20,507 nt of DNA from a virus: positions 1-20,507 of IMG/VR virus record IMGVR_UViG_3300042197_002170. One strand, 5' to 3'. The notes beneath the pieces are model-generated. The model saw only the letters and a list, made by a program, of their open reading frames with translations. It searched no databases and was not told the DNA's origin. How positions within the stretch are numbered: position 1 is the first letter of the stretch; each line of letters begins with the position of its first letter. Below are positions 13,566 through 20,507 of the stretch, one piece after another. The position numbers and the translations under genes were made by a program.

Positions 13566-15043
13566 TGGATGATAAATTAAGCGATGTAGGATCAGAACGC
13601 GCTGTATTAGCTGGTCTAATCCAGCATGGCGTAGATGGTTATATAACAATATCAGAACTAATAAATAATGACAGTTTTGGTAACCTAAATAACCAAGTAC
13701 TTTTTAAATGTATAAAATACGTTTTAGATAATAATCAAAGTATTGATTTGCCATCGCTACTTTCTGCCGCGTCCCTGCTAAACTTTGCAGATACAATCAA
13801 TACTCCGCAAGAATTAAAATACATAAAATCTTTATTTAGTTTTCCAGTTAATAAAGATAATATATTTAATTTTGCTATACAACTTAAAAAATTTGAGTTT
13901 GCAAGAAAGATTAAAAATCTAACAGCAAAGATAAGCAAAGAAATAGACAATGTTACCGGGTCCGAATCCATAAATGATATTGTACAAATATTAGAAAATC
14001 CGGTTACGGAATTTTTAAGAGAGGACGATGGGGCAGAAAGCCCAGCAAAGATAGGAAAAGATATAGATCAATATTTCGATTTCCTAATAGATAATAAATG
14101 TGATATCATAGGTATACCAACAGGCTTCAACGTGTATGATGAAGCTATTGGTGGAGGATTAAGAAGAAAATGTGTTGATTTAATAGCAGCAAGACCAAAA
14201 GTAGGAAAGTCTGTTTTTGCTGACAATGTTGCTCTTAGCGTTGCGTCAAAAAATATTCCAGTTTTGATGCTTGATACAGAAATGAGCAAAGAGGATCATC
14301 TTAATAGATTACTAGCTAATTTAAGTGGAGTGCCAATAAATGAAATATCAACAGGAAAATTTTCTGAAGATCAAGATAAGTATGAAAAAGTAAGAGATGC
14401 TATTTCTAAAATATCAAATATTCCATATAATTATGTTAGCGTAGCCGGAAAACCTTTTGAACAAATTATCAATCTAATAAAGCGCTGGATAGTTCAGGAA
14501 GTAAAGGTAGACGATACTGGTAAAACAAATGATTGCTTGATTATATATGACTATCTAAAATTGATGTCTTCGGAATCTATTACTAATAATATTCAAGAAT
14601 ATCAAGCCTTAGGATTCCAGATTACCTCTTTGCATAATTTATGCGTAAAATTAGACATACCATGCCTTTCTTTTGTTCAGCTAAATAGAGATGGTATAAC
14701 AAAAGAAAGTACAGACGCTGTAAGCGGGTCAGATAGATTAATATGGCTATGCACATCTTTTACTATTTTCAAATCAAAATCTCCAGAAGAATTAGCAGAA
14801 GATGGTCCAAATGCTGGGAATAGAAAACTTGTTCCAATTGTTTCTAGACACGGTTCTGGCTTAGATGATGGAGATTACATCAATATGTCTATGCAGGGAT
14901 CTTATGCAAAGTTAATAGAATTAAAAACAAGAAATCAATTTAAAAATCAACCCATTGGTGATACCGGACTAGTATCAACAGATGGACTACTAAAAATCAA
15001 AATACAAGATGAACTTGAAACAAGTCAAACAGAATCTGAATAA
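13565..15043 (+). CDS. Replicative DNA helicase, DnaB family
   Basis: 492 residues. It would unwind DNA ahead of the phage replication fork as a hexamer. The N-terminal domain (about 1-115) has the DnaB-type opening (GSERAVLAGLIQ, then FKCIKYVLDNNQSIDLPSL). The RecA-like ATPase domain starts at about 180 (GIPTGFNVYDEAIGGGL). Walker A is AARPKVGKS (208-216), LDTEM (236-240) carries the catalytic Glu, and Walker B is CLIIYDYLKL (324-333). The later QLNRDG, SGSDRLIW and VSRHGSG stretches match the DnaB glutamine switch and C-terminal loops. DnaB's usual 'R-G-GKT' loop is ARPKVGKS here, a normal phage variant. The primase gene overlaps the end by 35 bases, so helicase and primase are made together. 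Confidence 0.93.
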   Translation: MDDKLSDVGSERAVLAGLIQHGVDGYITISELINNDSFGNLNNQVLFKCIKYVLDNNQSIDLPSLLSAASLLNFADTINTPQELKYIKSLFSFPVNKDNIFNFAIQLKKFEFARKIKNLTAKISKEIDNVTGSESINDIVQILENPVTEFLREDDGAESPAKIGKDIDQYFDFLIDNKCDIIGIPTGFNVYDEAIGGGLRRKCVDLIAARPKVGKSVFADNVALSVASKNIPVLMLDTEMSKEDHLNRLLANLSGVPINEISTGKFSEDQDKYEKVRDAISKISNIPYNYVSVAGKPFEQIINLIKRWIVQEVKVDDTGKTNDCLIIYDYLKLMSSESITNNIQEYQALGFQITSLHNLCVKLDIPCLSFVQLNRDGITKESTDAVSGSDRLIWLCTSFTIFKSKSPEELAEDGPNAGNRKLVPIVSRHGSGLDDGDYINMSMQGSYAKLIELKTRNQFKNQPIGDTGLVSTDGLLKIKIQDELETSQTESE

Positions 15044-16025
15044 TAACATAGAGCTTGTTTTTAAAACTCTAAATATAGAGTACGAAGTTTTTGGAGATAA
15101 TATATACTCAACTTGTCCTGCACACGAAAGCAGTGATAATCCTAGAGCTTTTTCATTTTCTAAAGAAAAGGGCATATGGAAATGTTGGACAAGAGACTGT
15201 CAACATCATTTTGGAAATGATATATTCGGTGTAATAAGAGGGTCATTATCTTTAAATAGCGGAGAAGAAATAGATTTTAAAAAAGCATTAAAGTGGTCTT
15301 GTGATTTACTAGATATAAAAAATAAAACAATAAAACAGAAAATAAACGTAACACAAGATAACGATTTTGAAAAAATTGTAGGGCTATTTTGTAATAATCC
15401 TAAACGCCATGAACCAAAACCTATATCAATAGAATGCAATATTGAATATCCTTCTATGTATTTTTTATCAAGAGGATTCAAAGAAGAAACCTTAAAGTTT
15501 TTTGGTGTTGGGGATTGTCATGATAAATCTTCTAAACTCAAAGATAGATCAATTATTCCAATACATAGCGATGATGGAGAATTTATTGTGGGTTTGATAG
15601 GCAGATCGCTAAAAGAATATAGAAATCCTAAATTTTTAATTCATCCAGCCGGATTTGATAAAAGATATTTTTTATATAACTATCATAATGCTATCAAAAA
15701 AGCAAAAGATACATCTTGTTTATATATTGTTGAAGGACAAGGAGATGTTTGGAAATTGCACGAAAATGGTCTTCAAAATGTTGTTGGGGTTTTTGGTAAA
15801 ACTATAAGCAAACAACAAGAAGATAAATTAATGTCTCTACCAATAACACATTTAGTTATATTAACTGACAACGATCAGTCTGGAAGAGAATCAAAAATAC
15901 AAATCAAAAGACAGTTAGGAAGAAGTTTTAAATTGACATTTCCAAGAATGAATACTAAAGATGTTGGAGATATGTCAAATGAGATGGTTAAAGAAATGCT
16001 ATCAACACTAAAAGGAACTTATTAA
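15009..16025 (+). CDS. DNA primase with CHC2 zinc finger and Toprim domain
   Basis: 338 residues. It would make RNA primers at the fork together with the DnaB-type helicase whose gene it overlaps. The zinc finger lies at residues 36-64: C36-P-A-H39, then C59-W-T-R-D-C64, a CHC2 pattern. A Toprim domain follows: IVEGQGDVWKL with E242, GVFGKTISKQQ, and LTDNDQSGRES with D287 and D289 as metal ligands. Between them is a DnaG-like core (SRGFKEETLKFFGVG, IPIHSDDGEFIVGLIGRS, NPKFL). It is shorter than bacterial DnaG (about 580 residues) and lacks the helicase-binding C-terminal domain. The start at 15009 has a poor ribosome site and is chosen because no later start precedes the zinc finger. Confidence 0.9.
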   Translation: MNLKQVKQNLNNNIELVFKTLNIEYEVFGDNIYSTCPAHESSDNPRAFSFSKEKGIWKCWTRDCQHHFGNDIFGVIRGSLSLNSGEEIDFKKALKWSCDLLDIKNKTIKQKINVTQDNDFEKIVGLFCNNPKRHEPKPISIECNIEYPSMYFLSRGFKEETLKFFGVGDCHDKSSKLKDRSIIPIHSDDGEFIVGLIGRSLKEYRNPKFLIHPAGFDKRYFLYNYHNAIKKAKDTSCLYIVEGQGDVWKLHENGLQNVVGVFGKTISKQQEDKLMSLPITHLVILTDNDQSGRESKIQIKRQLGRSFKLTFPRMNTKDVGDMSNEMVKEMLSTLKGTY

Positions 16026-16772
16026 ATGGGTAAGATAATAGGCATATCTGGAAGAAAACAGGCTGGAAAAAATACTGTTGCAAATTATATAACTGGATAT
16101 TCTTTGCTACAATTAAAAATGATACAAGATTTCTATATTGATAAGGATGGAAGTCTCGTAGTTAAAACTGTTGATTCAGATAATAATAGTGGTTATGGCA
16201 TATTAGATTTGTTAAGAAAAGACGAATCATTCGTTGAGTATGCAGAAAAAAATCTTTGGCCATATATAAAAATATATCATTTTGCGGACCCTCTCAAAGA
16301 GATGAGTGTTAATTTATTTAATTTAGATCCTGCTTATATATATGGAGATAATGATAGCAAGAATTCTAAAACGGATTTTGAATGGAAAAATATGCCATCC
16401 TCAAATAAAAAATCTGGCAATCTAACAGTAAGAGAATTTTTAGAGTATTTTGGAACAAAAATAGTAAGAAAAATTTATGATAAAGCTTGGAGCGAATTTA
16501 CGCTTAAAAGAATTAATAAAGAACAAAGTTCTATATCTATTATCCCAGACGTTAGATTTCCAAATGAGGTTAAGGCTATAAAAGATAATGGGGGGATAGT
16601 TATAAGGTTAACTAGGAATATCCATAATAGTGATTTTGAGGCAGAAAGTGCTTTAGATAAAGATAATTTTGATTGGTCGAATTTTGACTATATAATAGAA
16701 AATGATAATATATCATTGACAGAATTATCTAGTAAACTTTCTGAACTTAACCATCTATGGAGTACTATATGA
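16026..16772 (+). CDS. Deoxynucleoside monophosphate kinase
   Basis: 248 residues, starting immediately after the primase stop. It would phosphorylate dNMPs to dNDPs for the dNTP pool. The protein opens with GKIIGISGRKQAGKNTVANY, a P-loop (GRKQAGKNT) like that of T4 gp1-type dNMP kinases. FADPLKEM (about 87-94), the usual substrate-side region, and REFLEYFGTKIVRKI follow. IIPDVRFPNEVKAIKDNGG, then VIRLTR, is the 'DvRfpnE' signature of this kinase family. An insertion of about 50 residues (about 30-80) after the P-loop is charged and variable. The gene complements nrdAB and dut earlier in the window, although it lies in the replication block. The family call is firm; which dNMPs it takes is not visible. 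Confidence 0.9.
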   Translation: MGKIIGISGRKQAGKNTVANYITGYSLLQLKMIQDFYIDKDGSLVVKTVDSDNNSGYGILDLLRKDESFVEYAEKNLWPYIKIYHFADPLKEMSVNLFNLDPAYIYGDNDSKNSKTDFEWKNMPSSNKKSGNLTVREFLEYFGTKIVRKIYDKAWSEFTLKRINKEQSSISIIPDVRFPNEVKAIKDNGGIVIRLTRNIHNSDFEAESALDKDNFDWSNFDYIIENDNISLTELSSKLSELNHLWSTI

Positions 16773-17791
16773 TAGTAACATATATAAGATCATCTAGTTA
16801 TAATAATTATGCTTATTGTGAAATGCAATATTTTATAACATATGTTCTTGGATATTATGGATTAAGCGGAAAGAAAGCTGAAATAGGCACTATAGTTCAC
16901 AAAGTTATGGAATGTTTAGCATCTCTTAAAAAAGAGCAGCAATGTTTATCGTCAAAAGCGAAAAAAATAATTATAGACGATGATGCTATAGGAAATATAT
17001 CTATATTAAAAAGTGCTTTATTATCAAAATCCTTACCTAACGACTTGCTAGATTTAAGTTTTGATTTTTATACAAAAAATTCTCATCATAATTTTACAGC
17101 ATCTGATAAAAAAGAGTGCAAAAAACTAGTCTGGGACACTCTAGAATTTAATAATGGACAATTTGATCCTAGAAATAGAAATATTATAGCGGCAGAACCA
17201 CATTTTGATATCCCAATAGAAGAAGATTGGGCCTTTTATGAATACCATATTAATGGTGAAAAAATAAAGGGGCAGCTTGCTATAAAGGGTACTATAGATT
17301 TAGTAACAAAGGTTGATGATAATACTATAGAAGTAGTAGATTGGAAAACCGGTAAAAGATTGGATTGGGCAACTGGTGAAGAGAAAACATATGAAAAACT
17401 TAATAATGATGCACAATTGTTATTATATAACTACGCAATATCTAAACTCTTTCCAGATTATAATCAATCAATTATGACTATATTTTTTATTAAGGATGGT
17501 GGCCCAATATCCTTATGTTTTGATAAAAATGACCATACCAAATTTCTCAGTATGCTAAAAAAGAGATTTAATGAAATACAGAAAAATAATATTCCAAAAC
17601 CAATATCAGAAGATAGAAGTAGCTGGAAATGTACAAAACTGTGTCATTTTTGTAAAAATAGCTGGAAAGACACTAACGTAAGTATGTGCAAATATGTGGA
17701 AAATCATATAAAAACTAATGGTATAGAAAAAACAGTGTCTGAATTAACAAAACCAGATTTTAATATTGGATTCTATTCTGCTCCGGGGTAA
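16769..17791 (+). CDS. PD-(D/E)XK exonuclease with Fe-S-type cysteines (Cas4/RecB family)
   Basis: 340 residues from ATG at 16769, chosen because it overlaps the kinase stop as ATGA and has GGAG six bases ahead; an ATG 12 bases upstream lies on that ribosome site itself. RecB/Cas4 nuclease motifs are present: GTIVHKVME with H44, E143 (AAEPHF), D177 (GTIDLV), D191 and K193 (VVDWKTGK), and QLLLY with Q216. Cys17 near the start (AYCEMQYF), with C288, C292, C295 and C307 near the end (CTKLCHFC, then C), gives the one-plus-three layout of a 4Fe-4S cluster, as in Cas4 and AddB. It would resect DNA ends for the recombinase. No cas1, cas2 or CRISPR array is nearby, so a replication or recombination role is preferred. 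Confidence 0.88.
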   Translation: MIVTYIRSSSYNNYAYCEMQYFITYVLGYYGLSGKKAEIGTIVHKVMECLASLKKEQQCLSSKAKKIIIDDDAIGNISILKSALLSKSLPNDLLDLSFDFYTKNSHHNFTASDKKECKKLVWDTLEFNNGQFDPRNRNIIAAEPHFDIPIEEDWAFYEYHINGEKIKGQLAIKGTIDLVTKVDDNTIEVVDWKTGKRLDWATGEEKTYEKLNNDAQLLLYNYAISKLFPDYNQSIMTIFFIKDGGPISLCFDKNDHTKFLSMLKKRFNEIQKNNIPKPISEDRSSWKCTKLCHFCKNSWKDTNVSMCKYVENHIKTNGIEKTVSELTKPDFNIGFYSAPG

Positions 17792-17794
17792 AAA

Positions 17795-18646
17795 ATGAAA
17801 AAATTATTGACTGTTGGAATGTCAACTTACGATGATTATGATGGTGTTTATTTTTCAGTTCAAGCTTTAAGAGCTTATCACGATATTTTTTCAACAAATG
17901 AGACAGAAATACTAATAATAGATAATAATCCAGACGGTCCTCATGGCAATGCTGTTAAAAACTTTGCAAATTCTTGGGCTAAGTGTAAATATATTCCGTA
18001 TAAATTAAGAACTAGCACAGCGGTAAGGAATGAAATTTTTAAAAATGCTGAAGGCAAGTACTGTGTGTCTATGGACTGTCACGTTTTCTTTCTAAAGGGC
18101 GCTTTTGAGGCTCTAATAAGATATTATGCTGCTAACCCAAACTGCAAAAACATAATTCAAGGCCCAATGGTATATGATGATTTAAAAAATTGTTCTACCC
18201 ACTTTAAACCAACGTGGGGAGCAAATATGTATGGCCAATGGGATACTAACCATGAAGCCCTTAAAAATAACCAACCTTTTGAGATACCAATGCACGGTTT
18301 AGGTGTATTTTCTTGTGAGAGTAAAAACTGGGTAGGCTTTAATAAACTGTTCAAGGGATTTGGTGGAGAAGAGGGATATATTCACGAAAAATTTAGATTA
18401 TTTGGCGGTAAAGCTATTTGTTTACCAGAATTTAAGTGGTTGCATAGATTTGGCCGTCCAGATGGTGTAAAATATCCACTAATATTAGAAGATAGAATAT
18501 GGAACTATTTTGTGGGCTGGTTAGAGCTAACTCAAGATCCTAATCACGAAATGGTTCAACAAATATATAATAATTTTAAAGATAAAATTCCATCTGGAAG
18601 TATAGACAATATTTTTAATAGGGCTAAACAAAAAGTTCTAATATAG
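17795..18646 (+). CDS. GT-A glycosyltransferase, DxH type (GT2/GT27-like)
   Basis: 283 residues with no signal peptide or membrane segment. The opening LLTVGMSTYDDYDGVY and ILIIDNNPDG are the nucleotide-sugar-binding part of a family 2 fold. CVSMDCHVFF has D94-x-H96, the metal-binding form seen in GalNAc-transferase-like enzymes in place of DxD. MHGLGVFSCESKNWVGFNKL and GFGGEEGYIHEKFRLFGG carry the acceptor loop and the catalytic 'GGEE' region, and WLHRFGRP supplies the later His. It probably transfers a sugar in the cytoplasm, to phage DNA, a virion protein or a host glycan; the acceptor cannot be read from sequence. It begins right after the nuclease gene and is followed by a virion-type gene with its own AGGAGA site. 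Confidence 0.85.
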   Translation: MKKLLTVGMSTYDDYDGVYFSVQALRAYHDIFSTNETEILIIDNNPDGPHGNAVKNFANSWAKCKYIPYKLRTSTAVRNEIFKNAEGKYCVSMDCHVFFLKGAFEALIRYYAANPNCKNIIQGPMVYDDLKNCSTHFKPTWGANMYGQWDTNHEALKNNQPFEIPMHGLGVFSCESKNWVGFNKLFKGFGGEEGYIHEKFRLFGGKAICLPEFKWLHRFGRPDGVKYPLILEDRIWNYFVGWLELTQDPNHEMVQQIYNNFKDKIPSGSIDNIFNRAKQKVLI

Positions 18647-18656
18647 GAGAAATATT

Positions 18657-19511
18657 ATGCCGACTCCATCTCGCAGAAAGGATGAAGAAAAACAAGGATT
18701 TGTTTCTAGATGTATGAGTAATGAAACAATGAAAAAAGAATACCCAGACGAAAAACAAAGGGTTGCTATCTGTATATCACAAGCAACTGCCACATGTGGC
18801 TGTGTAGAAGCGGCAGATTTTGAACTACAAATGGAAAATGGCTACGAAGAAGAAATTAATGAAGATAATTTTTACATACCATTAGAAGCTGAATATGTGG
18901 ATTTTGGCGAACAAACAGAAGAGTGGGATTGTGCAAAAGAAAAGCCTGGACTTTGGGAAAATATAAGAAAGAAAAAAGAACGTGAAGGCAAAAAATATAA
19001 ACCAGCAAAACCCGGAGATCCAGATAGACCAGACCCAAAGTCTTGGAAAAGGGCACAGTCTAGCGGTGGAGATGAAATGGCTATAGAACAACTGCAAAAA
19101 ATGCACGATCAATTAATGGCCATTGTTATGAAAATAAAATCTATGGATATAGAATTTCAGGATTGGACTAAAGATATGATATCCAAGGCGGAAATTTATA
19201 TTCAAAATATTTCTGATTTTGTTACTTATTATGAGCCAGGAAAATATGAGGACGAATATACAGAAAGCTCCGAATATCAAGGAAGAAAAGTAACTCTTAA
19301 TAAACCTTTTAGAACTCCTAGTGGGCCTAAAAAATTCAGCGTTTATGTAAAAAATGAAAAGGGCAATGTGGTCAAAGTCAATTTCGGTGATCCTAATATG
19401 AAAATTAAGAAAAATATTCCAGAACGAAGAAAAAGCTTTAGGGCTAGACATAATTGTGATAATCCGGGTCCAAAATGGAAAGCAAGATATTGGTCTTGTA
19501 AGGCTTGGTAA
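18657..19511 (+). CDS. Three-part phage protein with head-region-type termini
   Basis: 284 residues, strong AGGAGA site. Residues about 1-45 (RRKDEEKQGFVSRCMSNETM, then KKEYPDEKQRVAICISQ) match a pattern I know from proteins beside phage prohead proteases: 'fvsRCMsd..m..e.pd..QR.AiC'. An acidic part (about 50-90) and a Lys/Pro-rich linker follow. Residues about 140-195 are a helical bundle (EQLQKMHDQLMAIVMKIK, then DWTKDMISKAEIYIQNISDF) seen in the same group. Residues about 215-284 (KKFSVYVKNEKGNVVKVNFG, then RRKSFRARHNCDNPGPKWKA and RYWSCKAW) form a C-terminal 'RARHnCd-PGP-kArYWsC' signature common in phage proteins. A capsid assembly or prohead role is likely, from memory of families rather than proof. 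No protease motif is seen. Confidence 0.75.
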   Translation: MPTPSRRKDEEKQGFVSRCMSNETMKKEYPDEKQRVAICISQATATCGCVEAADFELQMENGYEEEINEDNFYIPLEAEYVDFGEQTEEWDCAKEKPGLWENIRKKKEREGKKYKPAKPGDPDRPDPKSWKRAQSSGGDEMAIEQLQKMHDQLMAIVMKIKSMDIEFQDWTKDMISKAEIYIQNISDFVTYYEPGKYEDEYTESSEYQGRKVTLNKPFRTPSGPKKFSVYVKNEKGNVVKVNFGDPNMKIKKNIPERRKSFRARHNCDNPGPKWKARYWSCKAW

Positions 19512-19970
19512 ATGAATTTTCTAGACTTAATTTTGTGCGGAATAGCTATAACAATACTAGCACAAAGTATGTATACATATAGTATATACAAGAACTTAAA
19601 GCGGAAGTACGAGCGAGTAATACGTCCGCTTTATTTACGATATAAATTTATTCGCAAAACTAAGAAAGGTAGAAAAATGGCATTAGTATACGAAGTTAGT
19701 TGCGCCGCTCCTGTTAGCGACGATGTTGTTTCTAGAGTTTTGACAGTTTCTGTTAATGGTCAAGAAGTTTCTGTAGCAAATTATATTCCATCAGCAACAA
19801 ATTTAGGAGAACTAGTTTTTGAACAAGATGATAATGTTGTTTTATCTTTAGTAGATGTTGATGACGCTGGCAATAAGAGTGAGGCTACCGTTCTAGAGTT
19901 TGTTGCTCTGGACACTGTAGCTCCAGAATCTCCAACTGGCCTTGGTGTTAAACTTGTGAGAGAAGAGTGA
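19512..19970 (+). CDS. Ig-like small protein with possible membrane-anchored long form
   Basis: 152 residues from the ATG directly after the previous stop. Residues about 3-26 (FLDLILCGIAITILAQSMYT) are a membrane span followed by a very basic stretch (YKNLKRKYERVIRPLYL, then RYKFIRKTKKGRK). From M56 the character changes to an acidic beta-sandwich (MALVYEVSCAAPVSDDVVSR, SVNGQEVSVANY, LSLVDVDDAGNKSEATVLEF). This second part has its own ribosome site, so two products may be made, 152 and 97 residues, or the short form alone. The beta-sandwich resembles small bacterial and phage Ig-like proteins. No named family is recognised. An internal hairpin lies between the two starts. Confidence 0.6.
   Translation: MNFLDLILCGIAITILAQSMYTYSIYKNLKRKYERVIRPLYLRYKFIRKTKKGRKMALVYEVSCAAPVSDDVVSRVLTVSVNGQEVSVANYIPSATNLGELVFEQDDNVVLSLVDVDDAGNKSEATVLEFVALDTVAPESPTGLGVKLVREE
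19598..19632 (+). other. Hairpin upstream of the internal start of the Ig-like gene
   Basis: AAAGCGGA at 19598-19605 pairs with TCCGCTTT at 19625-19632 across a 19-base loop, giving eight base pairs. The sequence after it (ATTTACGATATAAATTTATT) is AT-rich but has no clean T-run, so it is at best a weak terminator. It lies 44 bases before the internal ATG and could affect access to that start. Confidence 0.4.
19664..19679 (+). promoter_or_regulatory. Internal ribosome site and ATG for the 97-residue form
   Basis: AAAGG at 19664-19668 is eight bases before ATG 19677-19679, in frame with the longer gene. The protein changes from basic membrane type to acidic beta type exactly here, which suggests that this start is used and may be the main one. 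The resulting CDS would be 19677-19970. Confidence 0.6.
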
Positions 19971-20182
19971 AAGTGATTAGGCTTTTAGAAGAAGCAAAAA
20001 AGCATCTTAAAGATAGTAATATGTCATACTGGCAGCACTATATTTTTGCTGCCAAGTATGGCTTATTATGTTTGTATTATGGATGTTTATTTTTTATACA
20101 TGCTTCATTACCATGTTTTTTTCAAAAAAATGGATCGAATCTTATTTGTAAATTACAAAAAGATTTTAAAGTCGATGAATAA
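19967..20182 (+). CDS. DUF6356-like small membrane protein
   Basis: 71 residues with a GTG start at 19967 that overlaps the previous stop as GTGA and has a GAGAAGAG-like site ahead. The order 'LLEEAKKHLKDSNMSYWQHY', 'FAAKYGLLCLYYGCLFFIHA', 'SLPCFFQKNGSNLICKLQKDF' fits my memory of DUF6356: an amphipathic start, 'sY.eH..fa..fg..ml...l.clvHg..Pflf...gs..i..l'. The length agrees with that family. One membrane segment lies at about 31-50. DUF6356 proteins occur in bacteria and some phages and have no assigned function. It is the last gene of the long co-directional run; a promoter follows it. Confidence 0.65.
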   Translation: MKVIRLLEEAKKHLKDSNMSYWQHYIFAAKYGLLCLYYGCLFFIHASLPCFFQKNGSNLICKLQKDFKVDE

Positions 20183-20190
20183 ATTTTGCG

Positions 20191-20219
20191 TTGCAATGAA
20201 ATAGCCTGTCTGCTATAAT
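20191..20219 (+). promoter_or_regulatory. Sigma70-type promoter with extended -10, ahead of the DUF58 gene
   Basis: TTGCAA at 20191-20196 serves as the -35 box (four of six consensus bases, TTG..A). A spacer of exactly 17 bases leads to TATAAT at 20214-20219, a perfect -10 preceded by TGC to make an extended -10 (TGnTATAAT). Transcription should begin near 20226-20228, leaving a leader of about 28 bases with AAAGGA before the ATG at 20255. It is the best promoter match I found in the window. Confidence 0.8.
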
Positions 20220-20254
20220 ATAATGGCAGCTTTCACCATTCTAAAGGAAAATAA

Positions 20255-20507
20255 ATGTTGTCTTCTATATTTAATCCTTTCAAACTTTTTGAGAATAAAC
20301 CAATTCCAGAAACGGCCAAATCTTATGACAATAAGATGCTCAAAAATCTACAAATTCTCTTCAAATCCAAAATAAAAAAAGGGTTGTCTGGAAGTATTGA
20401 AAGTTTAATGAAGGGCAGCGGATTAAGTTTTGCAAATATCAGACCATATAACATAGGCGATGATATTAGAAAAATAGATTGGAATGTTTTTGCACGAACA
20501 ACTATTC
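20255..20507 (+). CDS. DUF58 domain protein (3' partial)
   Basis: The first 84 residues are seen; the gene runs off the window. After a basic N-terminus with helices (LLSSIFNPFKLFENKPI-type opening, then MLKNLQILFKSKIKKG) comes GSGLSFANIRPYNIGDDIRK and IDWNVFAR. This is the DUF58 signature 'G-G-eF-dvRpY--GDDiRkIDWn--AR', with the usual 'fkGsGl' lead. DUF58 proteins normally work beside a MoxR-type AAA+ ATPase and von Willebrand factor A proteins, a system involved in protein maturation or metal insertion. The AAAGGA site is six bases before the ATG. It has its own promoter, so it begins a new transcription unit. Whether it is phage or host DNA cannot be settled here; an adjacent moxR gene would be expected off the window. 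Confidence 0.88.
   Translation, partial: MLSSIFNPFKLFENKPIPETAKSYDNKMLKNLQILFKSKIKKGLSGSIESLMKGSGLSFANIRPYNIGDDIRKIDWNVFARTTI

Noticed and set aside
16757-16768. Upstream ATG for the Fe-S nuclease
   Set aside because: It coincides with the GGAG that serves as the ribosome site for the ATG at 16769, which has the usual ATGA overlap.
16769-17791. CRISPR-Cas locus suggested by the Cas4-like protein
   Set aside because: No spaced direct repeats and no cas1, cas2 or effector gene are visible in the window.
1-20507. tRNA genes, insertion sequences, attachment sites, inteins or introns
   Set aside because: I saw no cloverleaf-like segments, transposase motifs, flanking long repeats or interrupted enzyme genes; a tRNA or covariance search would be needed to exclude small RNAs fully.

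Overview
This AT-rich, tightly packed window reads as part of a large tailed-phage genome, or of a prophage of that kind. Every gene I accept lies on the + strand. Neighbours commonly overlap by a few bases (ATGA or TAATG junctions), no non-coding stretch exceeds about 75 bases, and I see no tRNA or rRNA gene. The core is a phage nucleotide-metabolism and DNA-replication module: class Ia ribonucleotide reductase (nrdA, nrdB), dUTPase, a PhoH-type ATPase, a RecA/UvsX-like recombinase, a nuclease, a DnaB-type helicase, a CHC2/Toprim primase, a dNMP kinase and a second PD-(D/E)XK nuclease. The host cannot be read directly. A lipoprotein signal implies a cell with a lipoprotein pathway. A DUF1501 protein, a family best known from Planctomycetes and related bacteria, together with a DUF58 gene suggests a planctomycete-type host; this is inference.

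Layout. 1-1541: the end of a tail or fibre gene, a small beta-rich protein, and an adhesin-like protein whose C-terminal fibronectin III and discoidin-like domains are far richer in GC than everything around them. 1595-3536: five small genes for membrane or exported proteins, one a lipoprotein with a CxCxGTG...CPxH motif; their role is unknown (lysis or an envelope complex are possible). 3573-9267: nrdA, a DUF1501 gene wedged between nrdA and nrdB, nrdB, dut and phoH, all coupled by overlaps or very short gaps. 9271-11147: an FmdB-type zinc ribbon and four small unknown or possibly regulatory proteins. 11144-17791: the recombination and replication block, including a 25-residue membrane-peptide gene between the recombinase and the nuclease and a possible divergent UvsY-like mediator. 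17795-20182: a GT-A glycosyltransferase, a three-part protein with ends typical of phage head-region proteins, an Ig-like protein with a possible membrane-anchored long form, and a DUF6356-like small membrane protein. 20191-20507: the only convincing sigma70 promoter in the window, followed by the start of a DUF58 gene that runs off the end.

How it works together. The reductase, dUTPase and dNMP kinase would supply dNTPs. Helicase and primase would open and prime the fork, and the RecA-like protein with the nucleases and the candidate mediator would support recombination-dependent replication and repair. No DNA polymerase, ligase, terminase, major capsid or endolysin gene is visible here. The most unusual items are the DUF1501 gene inside the nrd operon, the GC-rich adhesin graft, the tiny membrane peptide inside the recombination operon and the promoter-driven DUF58 gene.
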